This document shows positions 1 to 11,594 of a stretch of 64,000 nt of DNA, piece after piece. The notes under the pieces are model-generated. The model saw only the letters and a program-made list of their open reading frames with translations, did not search any database and was not told the DNA's origin. Source of the stretch: Symbiodinium kawagutii (taxonomy: Eukaryota > Sar > Dinophyceae > Suessiales > Symbiodiniaceae); assembly GCA_009767595.1 (NCBI GenBank), contig VSDK01015859.1:97004-161003 (forward strand). Reading direction: 5' to 3'. Each line of letters opens with the position of its first letter. The first letter of the stretch is position 1. The position numbers and the translations under genes were made by a program.

Positions 1-1535
1 AGCAACTAGATACTTCAGGAAGCGCCATGGATCTCTAAAAAGATGTAGGGCCACTAGAACCGAGCCAGACGGACATTACAGGCTGGGAGCCTCTAGCGCA
101 TGTTTTTCCAGAGGTCACAGCAACGATTGCACACAATACCAAGCAACAAGTCCCACAAAATACCCAGATGCAAGATACGATCATCAAAACGAACCAAAAG
201 ATACTTTTGTAATTTCACAGGTGAAACCAGCAACATCTAGCAACTAGATACTTCAGAAAGCACCATGGATCTCTACAAAATATAGGGCAATTATGTTTGA
301 CCGAGATGAGCATTACAAATTGGCAACCCCCAACGCATGTTTTCTAGAGTGGCAGCAATGGCTGCATATGATGCCAGCAACAAACCCCGAAGGATACTTA
401 GATATGAGACATGGTGAAGAACATTGACAAAAGATGACTTTTTCCCCATATATGAACCAGTTAGGCATTGAAAAGTTTGCCCATTTAAGATCATAGAGAT
501 GTTTGCACAGGTGCAAGCAGCAACATCTAGCAACTAGATACTTCAGAAAGCACCATGGATCTCTACAAAATGTANNNNNNNNNNNNNNNNNNNNNNNNNN
601 NNNNNNNNNNNNNNNNNNNNNNNNNNNNNNNNNNNNNNNNNNNNNNNNNNNNNNNNNNNNNNNNNNNNNNNNNNNNNNNNNNNNNNNNNNNNNNNNNNNN
701 NNNNNNNNNNNNNNNNNNNNNNNNNNNNNNNNNNNNNNNNNNNNNNNNNNNNNNNNNNNNNNNNNNNNNNNNNNNNNNNNNNNNNNNNNNNNNNNNNNNN
801 NNNNNNNNNNNNNNNNNNNNNNNNNNNNNNNNNNNNNNNNNNNNNNNNNNNNNNNNNNNNNNNNNNNNNNNNNNNNNNNNNNNNNNNNNNNNNNNNNNNN
901 NNNNNNNNNNNNNNNNNNNNNNNNNNNNNNNNNNNNNNNNNNNNNNNNNNNNNNNNNNNNNNNNNNNNNNNNNNNNNNNNNNNNNNNNNNNNNNNNNNNN
1001 NNNNNNNNAGAGATGTTTGCACAGGTGCAAGCAGCAACATCTAGCAACTAGATACTTCAGAAAACACCATGGATCTCTACAAAATGTAGGGCAACTATGT
1101 TTGACCGAGATGGGCATTACAAAGTGGCAACCCCCAACACATGTTTTCCAGAGTGCCAGCAAGGGCTGCATATGATGCCAGCAACAAACCCCGAAGGATA
1201 CTTAGATATGAGACATGGTGAAGAAAATTGACCAAGGATGACTTTTTCCCCATACATGAACCAGTTAGGCATTGAAAAGTTGGCCCATACAAGATCATAT
1301 AATATAAGAGATGTTTTTATAGGTGCAGCCAGCAACATCTAGCAACTAGATACTTCAGGAAGCGCCATGGATCTCTAAAAAAATGTAGGGCCACTAGAAT
1401 CGAGCCAGACGGACATTACAGGCTGGGAGCCTCTAGCGCATGTTTTTCCAGAGGTCACAGCAACCATTGCGCGCAATATCAAGCAACAAGCCCCACAGGA
1501 TACCCAGATACAAGATACTGTCATCAAAGATAACA
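1..1535. repeat. Satellite array of two alternating diverged units
   Basis: The landmark AGCAACTAGATACTTCAG recurs at 1, 239, 529, 1043 and 1341, giving visible spacings of 238, 290 and 298 bases, plus one interval that crosses the gap. Two unit types alternate. One carries a 'gggccactagaa' middle; the other carries a 'gggcaactatg' middle and a longer tail. They still align around 'catgttttccagag', so they look like diverged copies of one ancestral unit arranged as a higher-order repeat. Short open frames here on both strands are repeated with the units and are not convincing genes. The array probably runs off the left edge. Confidence 0.85.
575..1008. other. Assembly gap (N run)
   Basis: A run of 434 N bases inside the satellite array. 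Its length may be an estimate, so the true number of repeat units is unknown. Confidence 0.99.
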
Positions 1536-2745
1536 ATATAGTCCTTAATGTCATTGTTTGAAGCAGTGCGAGCTATGAATGCATTTATTGATTTTTTCAT
1601 TGTAAAGAGAGATTTTCACAGGACACCTATATTTGGACATGCTGCGCCAAATTGCGGCAGGGATTCCTCTACAGAATGCCCCCTCTACAAAACCCCCAGC
1701 CCCAAGGCATTCTATAATATGTCAACCCCCCATTGGTTTCTTGGCTCCCAACATGTCCAACCAAGAGGGCTCTATAAAAATGAATCGTTGACGGTTGCTG
1801 ATATTGTATTGAAAAAATGGTTGCCACAATATTTTTCCTGCATTTTCCTTGGGGGGGTCAGAGGTTGAGTTTATGGTTTGGGGTCCCTTGGGGGTTTCAA
1901 CTTTGTAACCCTCCATTTTTGATCGGGTTTGCATATTGTAGAGACTTGGGGGTGCCAAATCCATTTTGTAACTACAAACTGCCAGCCCAGGACCCCCCCC
2001 CTGAATTGGTAGGGGGATTTTTTGTTCTTGTTGTTGTTGTTGTTGTTGTTGTTGTTTGCTGTTTTGAATTGTGTTTTTGTTGTTTTCATTCTCGTAGCTT
2101 CGAAACACGTCTCGTCAAACAATAACCTAGTTGCATCCTTAGCTTCGGTGGGTGTTCAACAGTGAGATTCTACCTTTGAACGTTTCTCTTACTATATTGG
2201 TCGCAAGCATCCAAAAACAGGGGTAGGTTCACCAAGGGAACATGGTATTCACGCACAAAGGTAGGAGACGACAATGTTTTTCATGCTTGAGTACGCTTGT
2301 TGGATTCATATGACCTTGTCGGTTACGTCATCTATGTCCTACATTGTTGCCTGCTGGCCCGGTGTGATTTTGTGTTTGAAGGTGTTACTGCCTAGTCCGT
2401 CAAGTTTCCTTTATTACCGCATAATAAGTGGTTACCACATATTGTCCAGTCCTTTTCATTCATAATGTGTTCGTTTCACATGAATGTGCACTTTTATCCG
2501 GACATCCCCTACTTACATGTTTTGGATCCAAATCAGACCTGCGGCACATGCATACACAATGTACATGTCCAAGCAGCGCTCAGAAACATCTGGCTGGTGG
2601 CGTGTATGGCTGCTGAAAAAACTGAACAAATGCCGCTTATTTATTGTGTCAACGCTGCTGAACAGGGTTAAGTTGTTGTGGACGTGGCTGTTGGCTGGTA
2701 GTTCATCATTGTCAATCCTGTTGCTTGTAGGTCGGGGTCAAGGAA
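1536..2745. other. Intergenic stretch with weak open frames
   Basis: Plus-strand frames at 1548-1868 (106 codons) and 2484-2804 (106 codons) are open, but neither has clear splice context or codon bias. The second overlaps the better supported minus-strand terminal exon at 2822-2746. A TTG/GTT trinucleotide run lies at 2028-2057. Nothing here is called as a gene. Confidence 0.5.
2028..2057. repeat. (TTG)n microsatellite
   Basis: About ten tandem TTG/GTT triplets. Read as minus-strand protein it would give polyasparagine or polyglutamine, but no supported exon contains it. Confidence 0.9.
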
Positions 2746-5472
2746 TCATGGGGAAGAACAACCAACGACGACGGGTGAGTGGTTTCCGGTATGATTTCTC
2801 ATGAGGTCCTCGTTTGGATTCACTGACATACCGGTGTTTTGCAAAATAGGGGTACCTCCCACTCATCATCCTTTGAATCAATCATTTCTGAGTCAAAAAC
2901 AATCATAACTTTGGGGGCCCCCTATGGCTTGAGAACATCTCACATTGCATAGGAATAGGAAAACCATGAAATTTGAAGGTCAACCGGTCAACCACTCCTG
3001 AATCCATGAATATGATCGGAATGGTTGTAACTCTAACGATTGGAACCCCTGGTTCAGAAGCCTTGGAAGTACCGCTTTGATCAACTAGTATGAGCATAGT
3101 ACAACCATCATCAGCGCCAGCGCGATCATGGATTGTAAGCATTACAAAGCAGTAAGCTAATTCAGCTTTCTGACATCAATGATCAACTAATACTAGTAAT
3201 AATTATCATTAAATATCATTAGATATCAATTATCACTTTATAACCATCATATACAATCATTATCAACAAATCACCATCAAAAACCACAAGTATCAATTAG
3301 TATCATAGAACATCATTCCCAAGGAATCACCATCCTAAAGCCTCATAAGCCAAGCATCACCATGATGAGCCACGCATCGCCGATCCCTGTGGACCTGCTG
3401 TCGCCGATCCCAGCACCTGTGGACCTGTCAGGTCATCAGTTTGAAGGGCTACACCAATTGGGCCATCGGCATGTCCACAGCTCACCTCTGCAAGATCGTT
3501 CTGAACGACACTCGCGGCTTGGTCGATGGCATAGCCGGGTCCAAGGTCCATGGTGAAAGATGACCGGAGCGGTGGCCGGCGAAAGGACCTGTAGGACGAC
3601 ATAGGAGGCTTCAGCCATTTTGGGGAGTTGTGCCACTGGGAGTTATGGTTGGTTGATGAATCAACACTGATGAATGTGGGATGATTTGGGGTACTATTTT
3701 TGAGAAACAGCGTGAAACAGCTATATTTCATGGTAGCCGATAGATGGCAGATGTGCACACCAACAGGCAAGTTTGGCGTCAAGATCTTTCCCAAATTATT
3801 GCTACTGATCAACTGGGGATGATTCCAGGGGTGCCACCATGGCTCTGGACACACCCTTGTGGCTGTCGTTTCTGCCATTGGCTTGCCAGCAGAGGGGACA
3901 TGTTACGGCGGCCATTTCTTTTGGTTCATAGGTTGAAGGTTGGTCAGAAACCTGCCACCAACCATTCATCCCAGACATGGATGTACAATCCACATCCCAA
4001 CAGTTCGATTTGTGAAGGGTCATTTATGGAATGTGAGCAGCCAGGGGTCCAGGATATCCACGACCATTTATTCACCGAAATGGGTTGTTCAGAGAAAAAA
4101 TGATAGCTCCAGGAGTTACAATTTCTCGGTGGTCTAGAAACTATCTCTTGACGTGTTGACGGTAGAATTACTGGTTGAAATGGCCGGTCTTTTCTTGCGA
4201 CATAGATACAGATAGATAAGCGGATGAATACATAGATGCATATACGTACCTATTGAAGTATCCATATGTATGATAGGTACATATTTCCATGCATGCAGGC
4301 GTATATCTTCATATACGCACAGGCGCTTGGTATTGATGTTGAACACCATAATTACATGGACAATGGCTTCACAATAGACAATATAAAGTTTGAAATCTAC
4401 GGACGCCGGTGTTTTCAAGATCTTATTGGTTGCGATCAATCAGTACACCCGAAGCTGATGGGATTGTCAAGCAAGAAGTCATGCTAAGTCATCACCTCAA
4501 CCACCCAAAAGCCATTTTCTTTTCTCATCCACTCGGTCCGCTAAAAACCGACTCAAAGGCTTCATTTGCTCAGTGTCAAAGGGCATCCATCATCACACCT
4601 GCCGATCGTTGGAATAGCAATCAGTACTTGAAGTTGATCGGTAACCAATCATTTAAACCATTCACCAAAGTATTAAACGAATGGAACCATTTTTTTGGTC
4701 ACCAACCATTCCCCCAACCTTCACGAACTCAGCTGACTTCGGCCTGGCCAAGGTAGCATTGTCCCTGTCAGCACCTGCGTTCGTGGCCTGTACGGCGTCG
4801 AAGGTGACGTGTTTCTCAGTGTTCCCTGCAGCCTGTCCAGCCATGGGGTGCAACGTGTGGCGGTGCTGCCGCTGACTGAGTCGGAGAAAGCTACCTTTCA
4901 GAAATGCGCCACAAGCATTTGGCAAGTGCAAAAGCCCATTTGGGAAAACTTGTGAATGCGAACTATTGCTTCGGGTAAACTTTGAGAAAACAAGGAAAGA
5001 TAAAGTGTTCAGCAATTTTGTGATGTGAACTATTTGTAGTTTCTTGTTTGTTTTCTGCTTTGCTGGACTTGTTTTATGAGGTGTTTCTTTGTTGTTTCGA
5101 CCATTTGAGCTTCCGTGGTTGAACCCACACCCAGGGACATCTTTCAGGGAGGGCCGGCTCGTCAAACGAAGCCGGCTCTGAAAAGCTTGAGCTGGGGTGG
5201 AGATTCCGCAGCAAGTTGCACATGCCTTGACTATTCTTTCATGATTTTGGAGCAGCATGATGCGGCTTGATATCCCCCCACCCGCCAAAAAGCATGTGGG
5301 AACAACAGTGCCGTACTCACCAACCAGCCGAAAAAAGTCAACTCAGGGTCGTGAAGCCTCCAATTGGGAACATGAACAGACACTTCCCATCGCTCCAATG
5401 TGGTGAGTTCAAGGTGGCGACGGTGACAACCTCGAAGAGTAAGATCCAACAAGTCATCCATCGGCATGCCCT
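2746..5472 (-). CDS. Six-exon 3' part of an unidentified gene (gene A)
   Basis: Minus-strand exons read 5472-5325, 5191-5129, 4875-4744, 3588-3486, 3169-2944 and 2822-2746, ending in TGA. All five junctions keep one reading frame. Donors are GTTGGT, GTGTGG..., GC (GCCGAA), GTGAGC and GTGAGA; every acceptor is AG. Peptides include [15 protein letters not shown] in exon 1, [17 protein letters not shown] in exon 4, and [20 protein letters not shown] followed by [12 protein letters not shown] in exon 5. No family is recognised. The last intron is essentially one F1 element. The first exon enters in phase 1, so the 5' part lies upstream and was not found. The first junction has an alternative GTGAGT donor four bases downstream (in transcript order) that would break the frame to exon 2. 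Intron-exon structure inferred by eye; no transcript seen. Confidence 0.7.
2823..2943 (-). mobile_element. F1 element forming the last intron of gene A
   Basis: The 121-base intron starts GTGAGATGTTCTC and ends GGTATGTCAG. The F1 inverted-repeat element occupies about 2833-2938, with ends GGTGTTTTGCAAAAT and the reverse complement of GGCTTGAGAACATC. Almost nothing in the intron is left over. Joining the flanks (codon T|TG) keeps the frame through to the gene's stop. Confidence 0.65.
3669..3712. mobile_element. F1 right-half fragment
   Basis: 'gatgatttggggtactatttttgagaaac' matches the right end of F1 (ATTTTGAGAAACC). No matching left end is visible nearby. It lies in the intron between gene A exons 3 and 4. 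Confidence 0.5.
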
Positions 5473-5540
5473 CTACCCCTCGGGTGAAGCATCAGCAGGT
5501 GCAGGTGGGAGCTTCACCAGTTGATTGTGGTTGACTTCTG

Positions 5541-5780
5541 TTGTATATATAATATATATCTACATATGTATGTATACATATATAAGGTGGTTTCTTAAAG
5601 TGAAAGTACCCAAAAATCATCCAATATTCACTAGCTATAGAAATAAATTAACCAGTTTTTGGGGTTCCCTATTTTGAGAAACTAATTTATTTATGTATGT
5701 ATCTATATACACATTTGTGCATGTGTATATTTATCATTTATATATATATATTTATTTATATACATTTGTAAATATACATA
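5541..5780. repeat. TA-rich microsatellite with an F1 copy inside
   Basis: Imperfect TATA/TATG tracts at 5541-5585 and 5690-5780 flank an F1-like element at 5586-5682 (GGTGGTTTCTTAAAG ... CTATTTTGAGAAACT). It lies upstream of the first recognised exon of gene A. Confidence 0.7.
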
Positions 5781-6053
5781 AAGTAATGATTGATCCTTAT
5801 TTGCCACAAGATCAACCACGTTGTTCGCCATCACAAAGTAACAACCCATCAAACATTGTCAAACATCATAAAGAAAGTGCCATTCACATCCATTCACATC
5901 CATTGACCATCATTCGCCATCATCAACCAACCATGAACCAACTATTCACCATCAACCATCATTCACCATCGCGAATTGGGTCTTGATCGTTGTCCCACTT
6001 GACAACTGGTGGGCGGGGGAGGACTTGCACAATTAGGAATCCATTTCTGTTTT

Positions 6054-6240
6054 TTACATATCTCTAAAAACCAACAATCTGGAGGTTTCTCAAGCTATAT
6101 GAGACCCCCACATTGTATGGATAGTGTCTTGCTATAAATAGCTCAGAAAGGATGATAACTGGGGTTCCGTATGACTTGAGAAACCACCGTACAAGATCAT
6201 TGTAGAGATATGTAAGATACCGGAAAGGCGCCTCGCGTGG
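6054..6240 (-). CDS. Small two-exon terminal fragment split by F1 (gene C)
   Basis: Minus-strand exon from about 6229 to 6188 contains the peptide VSPREAPFRYLTYLYNDLV. It stops exactly at an F1 element with donor CG|GTGGTTTCTC. After the element (6187-6079, acceptor CCTCCAG) a short exon 6078-6054 reads LLVFRDM and a TAA stop in compatible phase. It lies between the stop of gene B (6558) and gene A. Little room remains for upstream exons, so it may be a spliced continuation of gene B: a GTAAAG donor sits near gene B's last codons. In another frame the first exon also stays open to a TGA. Function unknown. Confidence 0.4.
6079..6187 (-). mobile_element. F1 element forming a 109-base intron
   Basis: Ends read GGTGGTTTCTCAAG and GCTTGAGAAACCTCC on the minus strand. 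The first GT of the element is the donor, and the AG just after the distal end is the acceptor. The element and the inferred intron have almost the same boundaries. Confidence 0.55.
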
Positions 6241-6557
6241 TGACACCTACATCTTCAGGTGCCAAAGCTTGCAGAGTTCCATTTCAACGGCAGTTGGTTA
6301 GCTCATGGTGGATGGTGAAGCCATAAGCCTCAACAAGCAGCTGGTGAAGCCAATTCACCAGGTTTCGCCGCCGATCGCTGGTTTATGATGGGCTTGGGCT
6401 GAAGGAACCCATGAGTTGTGATTGTTTTTCACTGACCAGAACAGCTTTGAAGATGGTTGACTGATGGTTTTTGACTTTGGGTCACCAAGAATACTAGGCA
6501 ATCTGATGGTTAACAGATATATAAGTTTACCAAGGATGAATAGCCAGTGGTTGAAAT

Positions 6558-8750
6558 CTATTCTGGGATCCAGCTGGCGTCTTTACGCAGATGCGACAGC
6601 CGCACGGCATCAATAGGAGGACTTGCTAAACCAAAGCGAAACACAATTTTTTTAAGTTGGTTAGACATATCCAGTTCTAGCTTGAAACAGGTTCCAACAT
6701 AAGAAGGGAACCACCTGTGGATTGGTGCCATTTTAAGTTGGTAGAGAATGCAGAGACAGCAAAGAGAAGAGTCCAACGCGCAGCCGCAAGTCGCAAGTCG
6801 CATTTGGCACCTTAAGTGAGAGACACCATAAATGGCGAGCTCACCGCGCCGGCTGACAGTTGTCCGCTTCGGAGCCCAATGAGCTCCTGACAAGACAGCG
6901 CAGATGTATCAATGGTTTCGGACAGCTGTCACATAATTAGTTGGGCCATGGTGGCTGTGACTCCAAAGCAGTGACTCTTTGCTGAGGAGCCAGCCGCCGC
7001 TGCCAGCGTTTAAGTTTAAGAGTTGTGCATCACGCACGGCACAATCAGCTGTGATTTTTTGGTCAACAAAAGCGTGTGAACGTGTGCTTGCGTGGGTTTT
7101 GTTTTTGTCTATGGGGATATCCTTTGTGATTAAAAGGCTGATAGGATATCCGAAGATCTTTAAGAAGCCAGTCCATTTTCACCATAGAGTTTACCATCCA
7201 ATATGTGTGATTTGTGAAGAGTTAGATCTCGCATTAATTCCTCTTGGGATAAGGACCCTTGTGGGGCCACCATAGCGACACCTTCGAATGTCATCCAACT
7301 GCTTAGAGCGGAATTGATCACAGTGGTCCTTTGCAAGTTCTGTCAGCTGTGATAGAACAAACTGATGGCAAACCATTATTTACCAGATGTCTGATCACAA
7401 TAGGCTGTGGGAGCAAACAATTTCACCCAGCCGAAGCTTTCCTCGCAAAAAATAGTGGTCGCAATGCCGAGTATCACTTTATCACTAAAAGCCTGGGCAG
7501 TGGGGAGATGCCCAGTGCGTTGGGTGGGATGCATCTCAAAAAGTCATGGGGTTCCTGCGCTTCATCCCGAGGTTCCTTTTCGCCCAGGGGATAAGTCAGT
7601 TGCCGTCGCATGAGGGTGAAATGATATAACCCTAGCAAATGCCATCATTTATATACTGTACATCTATATCATATAGAGATATGATGAGATTGTGGATATG
7701 TATGAATGTACCGTATGAGAAGTATGCTGTGTATAGGACTTGTTTTATCATGTTTGTTCGGATACCAGTAAATATGTTTGGACTACCTGCCGCAACCTTT
7801 ATGAAGACGTTTGACTTCCAATTTTCCTTCAAAAATGTTGATAATACAAAATCATTTAATTACAGCTAGTGAGCAACTCATGGTTGTAAAACGATCAACA
7901 CATGATCAAGAATGAATCAAACATGTTTCCCCAACTCATATGAGCTACGAATCATATGTCAACATGATTTCATGAAGTTTATTTTGGGCTTCCCACATTC
8001 ACTGATCCCTTACCAATTCGGTCAACGCTGCACGGTGACTCCCCCGACTTTTCGGGCTCGGGCAGGTCCCAGCGTCGGGAGAAATTGAAGAAGTTGGGGA
8101 TGCCCAGTGAACTGCAGAGAACTGCGCCGGCTGCAATGGTTGCCATGAACGCGGAATGCTGGGTCAATATTATATAACCAACCAATAATGGCTGGTTAAT
8201 GGTTAGCAAGATAGCTGGTTAAGCTGGTTATACCAGCAATGGTCATAGTTTTACCATGGTGAAATAGCATTGTGAAATAGCATGGTGAAATTTACGCTGT
8301 ATAAAACTGTTGCATGCTTATTGATGATAAAAGATGGTTAACCATGGGTTGCAATGGTGGGTCATCATGATTATATAATGATGATTTTATGGTTTGCAAT
8401 GGAATCGGTTGCTAAGCAGTGCTGGCATTGCTGTGTTGCTGGGAACCAAACCGTTTTTAAGAGATTCGGCTGCGGACCACCGGGATTGTCGTTGTCATTT
8501 CTTGTGTGTCTAATCACCAACTGTAACTAGTGATGGGTGCGAAATCATGACACTAGGAGATGCAGCTTGAAATAACAAACCGCGCGAATGAAAATGCAAA
8601 CATGTGACCTTCAGTCACCCTAAATCACCAGCCATTTACATCGTCTTTGACAGATCTCGCCACCGGTCACACGGCTGAATGCTAGGGGGATCAAGCAGCT
8701 TGTGGCTGTGGAATCAATCCTGAAATCGTGGTGCACAACAAAGCGTTCCA
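6558..8750 (-). CDS. Five-exon 3' part of an unidentified gene (gene B)
   Basis: Exons on the minus strand: 8750-8671, 8158-8014, 7339-7195, 6925-6845 and 6714-6558 (TAG stop). Phases agree at all four junctions (0, 1, 2, 2), with donors GTGACC, GTAAGG, GTAAAC and GTGAGC and AG acceptors. Peptides include VERFVVHHDFRIDSTATSCL, LGIPNFFNFSRRWDLPEPEK, RCRYGGPTRVLIPRGINAR and KIVFRFGLASPPIDAVRLSH. No family is recognised. The acceptor of exon 8158 is formed by an F3 element end (TTGACCCAG). The first exon enters in phase 1, so upstream exons exist; 9302-9254 is a candidate, but its phase does not join directly. Confidence 0.7.
8159..8195 (-). mobile_element. F3 terminus supplying a splice acceptor
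   Basis: On the minus strand 'ggttggttatataatattgacccag' runs straight into exon 8158. F3 copies elsewhere end GGTTGGTTAATATTGACCCA. Only this end of the element is recognisable; the rest of the intron is diverged. Confidence 0.55.
8196..8670. other. Intron of gene B, no other feature
   Basis: AT-leaning sequence with repeated 'ccatggtgaaat' and 'gctggtt' motifs. No convincing exon is seen on either strand. Confidence 0.5.
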
Positions 8751-9038
8751 CTGCAGTTGGTTTCCCCTTAAATTCTGGTGATTTTCCATCAGGGCTTGGC
8801 TCACGGGGATTTATAGATTATTGGCCAAGTTGCCAAGAGATGGTATCCCTGGAACGTTCGTCCTTCGTTGCTCTGCTTGGTTTCTTGGCTATGGACAATG
8901 AAACATCTACCGGATCCAGTCATGACTTGACGGTGTCACAGTTCTCCGTTTTGCCCTGGAAGCTAGCTGAATCACCATGTTTTTTTCACCTGCTGATGGA
9001 TTTGCCACTGGAAACTTAGTTTGATAGTGAATCATTAT
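8751..9038 (+). other. Open frame of uncertain meaning
   Basis: A plus-strand frame 8702-9019 is open for 105 codons. It overlaps gene B's first exon antisense. On the minus strand 8990-8917 reads QLASRAKRRTVTPSSHDWIR before a GTAGAT donor and could be another exon of gene B, but its phase does not fit the next exon. Confidence 0.25.
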
Positions 9039-9140
9039 GCTTGTTTCTCCAAACAGGGGGGCCCAAAAAAGTTGGGTTTCTTACGAGAAATGGTTAAACC
9101 AGGAAAATAACTGTGCGTGCCCCTATTCTGAGAAACCACA
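9039..9140. mobile_element. F1 element, degenerate
   Basis: Ends TTGTTTCTCC and CTATTCTGAGAAACCAC. Adjacent at 9205-9252 is another F1-like end (GGTTCTCAAGCTATGTGGG on the minus strand) that directly follows the candidate exon 9302-9254. Confidence 0.5.
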
Positions 9141-9253
9141 CAGAAAGGGATTCCATGGGATTCCAATCGCCAAGCATCCCCTAAATCATCCAATATCAAT
9201 CATTTTATGGCTCTAAACCAAGCTCCCACATAGCTTGAGAACCCCCCACTACA

Positions 9254-9302
9254 TCGCTCGAATGGCAGCGGCCAGGGCATCGATGTACCGCAGTTGGAGA
9301 AC
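9254..9302 (-). CDS. Candidate 49-base exon, helical peptide
   Basis: Minus strand: acceptor AACAAG, then codons for LQLRYIDALAAAIRA with strong G/C third positions, then a GTAGTG donor that runs into an F1-like end. It lies upstream of gene B and may belong to it. Function unknown. Confidence 0.4.
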
Positions 9303-9517
9303 TTGTTAAAGGCCCGGGGCTCAGGGTGCAGCGCGGGTGGTTTTGAAGATGTTTTTTTTCCTCCAAGATGGTGGTTAATTGTGCTAGCGGGCACAGCCCT
9401 CAGCTTCAAAGTCAAAAAGTATGGTGGTGAATAGTGGTTCATAGCGCTTAATGGTGGCTAATCATGGTAAATAACAGGTGATAATCACCAACGATAATGG
9501 TTGAACAGCTACTATGT

Positions 9518-9619
9518 GGCGGTTTCTTAAAATGGGGAACCCCCAAAAAATGGTTGGTTTATTACCATCAATGAGTAATATTAGATGATTGAGGGGTCTT
9601 CCTATGTGGAGAAACGCCC
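9518..9619. mobile_element. F1 element
   Basis: Ends GGCGGTTTCTTAAAATGGGG and TGTGGAGAAACGCC. The core 'atggttggtttattacc' is shared with the copy at 14560. No flanking exon identified. Confidence 0.65.
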
Positions 9620-10504
9620 ATATTTTGAGTCGTTGCTTGATTGACTAATGTTTGGTGATTATAACATTATAATCATTATCAAACATCCATTATTTACCAC
9701 TATATAATCAACCATGGTTATAGCCACCTACCAGATTTTGAATGATAATGCTTCTACACTGCTACACCAGAAGGATGATGTGAGAGAATGGAGCAATGGG
9801 AAAATGTCCAAGAATGGGGGGTACTTACCGACAATCAAATAGTAACCATTTTAATTGGGAAACCAACCCGAGAACCTGAGTACCTGTATTTTAAGAAACG
9901 TAATTTAAGCAATTCACCCAAATGGAAACAAACAGGAGCAATAGGATCAACACCAACAAACAATACAGAATTTTGATGTGCATATAATGCTTGTTCCAGA
10001 AAAAAAAACATGTGCAAACGTATGGTATATATTCTGGAACAGCTGCATTTGACGAACACATGAACAAGAACAGCAGCAATGATAGGGACAAATTGCTTCA
10101 GCAAGCAGCAGGAACAAACACAAGCACTTGCCGCAGCAACTAAAATATGTGGTGTGCCTTAACTTTTTTCTGCACCCCAAATGGTTTGATGAGATTGTGT
10201 GTGGCTCTGCATGAAGCATGGTATCTCCAAAGCATCTCAGAAAGATCACCTTCATTTACGCAAAGTCTTGTATGTTTATTATTGCGCTCAATTCCCTTTG
10301 ATCCTCAGGCAAAAGATAGATATAAAATACGTACACATACATGTATACACGTATATGATTGACATGTACAATCGTATTGCATTGCATATACTTATATACA
10401 CATATGTATATTCACTCATGTAGACAAACATCCTATGATATGCTTCTATTTTGCATAAGATCTCCCACAGTCGCAAGGTGTGTGTTTCTGGATGTCCAGC
10501 TCAG
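9620..10504. other. Intergenic or intronic, no supported gene
   Basis: Several short overlapping frames on both strands (9835-10423), none with splice context. 'ttttaattgggaaacc' near 9849 resembles sequences near 29390 and 62920 (GGTTTCCCATT...AAAT) and may mark a further repeat family. Confidence 0.4.
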
Positions 10505-11070
10505 GGCACTCGATGTTTCCAAGTAGCCACGTCTGGTATGTCCACCTGCTGCCAGTGGCTCCCAAGCCATCCGCCAACGCGGTGGACCACCAGCTTGTTG
10601 AAGCCATGAAAAGTAGGGACCATCACCCAGCCAGACATAGCCAGACCATCACCAGCCATTCCAAATGATGAACCAGCAGCTATTGGCCTTGCTCAGCAGA
10701 AAAATATTCCATCAAGAGCTTGCATACTTCGTACCGACTTCTTGGATGGAGGGCCCCCACTGCGAAAGTGGTTACATTCACCGTGGTGATAGGAGTTCAG
10801 CTTTTTGGGGCTAACTACCACGGTGAAAAAGACTGGTTATAACCTCAACTGCTCAAAGATATAACCATTCTTGCCCCAGATCCCACTTATTCCCATGGTT
10901 GTACTCCTTGCTCAGGACTACCTGTTTTCCAAGAGCATCGGCACTCTGAACCCTCCCACCTTTGGAGCAGTCCTGGGTGCCAAGAAGTTGAGGCTAGGGA
11001 TGCGTTGCCGCGCAGCAGTTGCCACCTTGGATTTCGGCTTTCTTGGGCACCCAAAGGGAGTTTTTGGATG
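10505..11070 (+). CDS. Two candidate exons of a plus-strand gene
   Basis: Exon 10505-10612 follows CCAGCTCAG and reads SSHVWYVHLLPVAPKPSANA then VDHQLVEAMK before a GTAGGG donor. Exon 10916-11070 follows CCTTGCTCAG and ends at GTAAAG. The second exon is open in two frames: SKSIGTLNPPTFGAVLGAKK (phase 0) and LPVFQEHRHSEPSHLWSSPG (phase 1). The phase-1 reading joins the first exon correctly. An antisense frame is also open. No family recognised. Confidence 0.45.
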
Positions 11071-11338
11071 GTAAAGATTCCTAAGGTTGGTGATGATTAA
11101 GTCCCCTATCTTCAAGCTCATCCTTATGATCGGGCCTGTTTTGTATCGGTTTCTATCCGTGTTATGGTTAGCGGGTCAGGTAAAGTTTCTGTTAGTTTCA
11201 GTCCCATGATTGTTGATTGTGGTTGGTTCTAATCTCCCATGATTGTTGCTTATGGTTAGTTAGATCCAGTTCTTGTTGGTTATGGTTGGTTTTGGTTGGT
11301 TATGGTTGGTTGGCTGATGTTGGTTGTATCCTCATCAG

Positions 11339-11483
11339 TGATTGTCGGAGAGATCCCAGTAACCTCAGATGACAACGGGGCAACTTGGGTGCTCTTCCAT
11401 CTCACCAGGGGTGCGATCCCTCGACTTCGCCCTGGTGGTCCTAGTTGGTCATGTCTAGCGGACTTCCCAAAGTATCCATATGG
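11339..11483 (+). CDS. Exon ending at an F1 element
   Basis: Acceptor CCTCATCAG, then codons for VGEIPVTSDDNGATWVLFHL and RPGGPSWSCLADFPKYPYG. The exon reaches the F1 end at 11478-11484, where TGG|GCGTTTCTC offers a GC donor; a GTATCC donor lies ten bases upstream. Function unknown. Downstream the intron is an F1, then an F3, then an F1 remnant. Confidence 0.55.
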
Positions 11484-11588
11484 GCGTTTCTCAAGCCATA
11501 GGGGACCCCTAAGAATGGTTGGTTTACTATTAGAAATGACTATGAATGGATGATTAGGGGGTACCCCTATTCTAAGAAACACCCATAT
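11478..11588 (+). mobile_element. F1 element with near-perfect ends
   Basis: CATATGGGCGTTTCTCAAG at the left matches the reverse complement of TTCTAAGAAACACCCATATG at the right. The CATATG palindromes at both ends fit a TA target duplication. It begins at the 3' end of the exon 11339-11483. Confidence 0.75.
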
Positions 11589-11594
11589 GTGGCT

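Noticed and set aside
313..1171. Open frames of 165-244 codons around position 600
   Set aside because: Most of their length is the N gap; the ends are satellite repeat.
2732..2774. Short plus-strand exon with a GTGAGT donor
   Set aside because: It overlaps the terminal exon of the six-exon minus gene, which has much stronger support.
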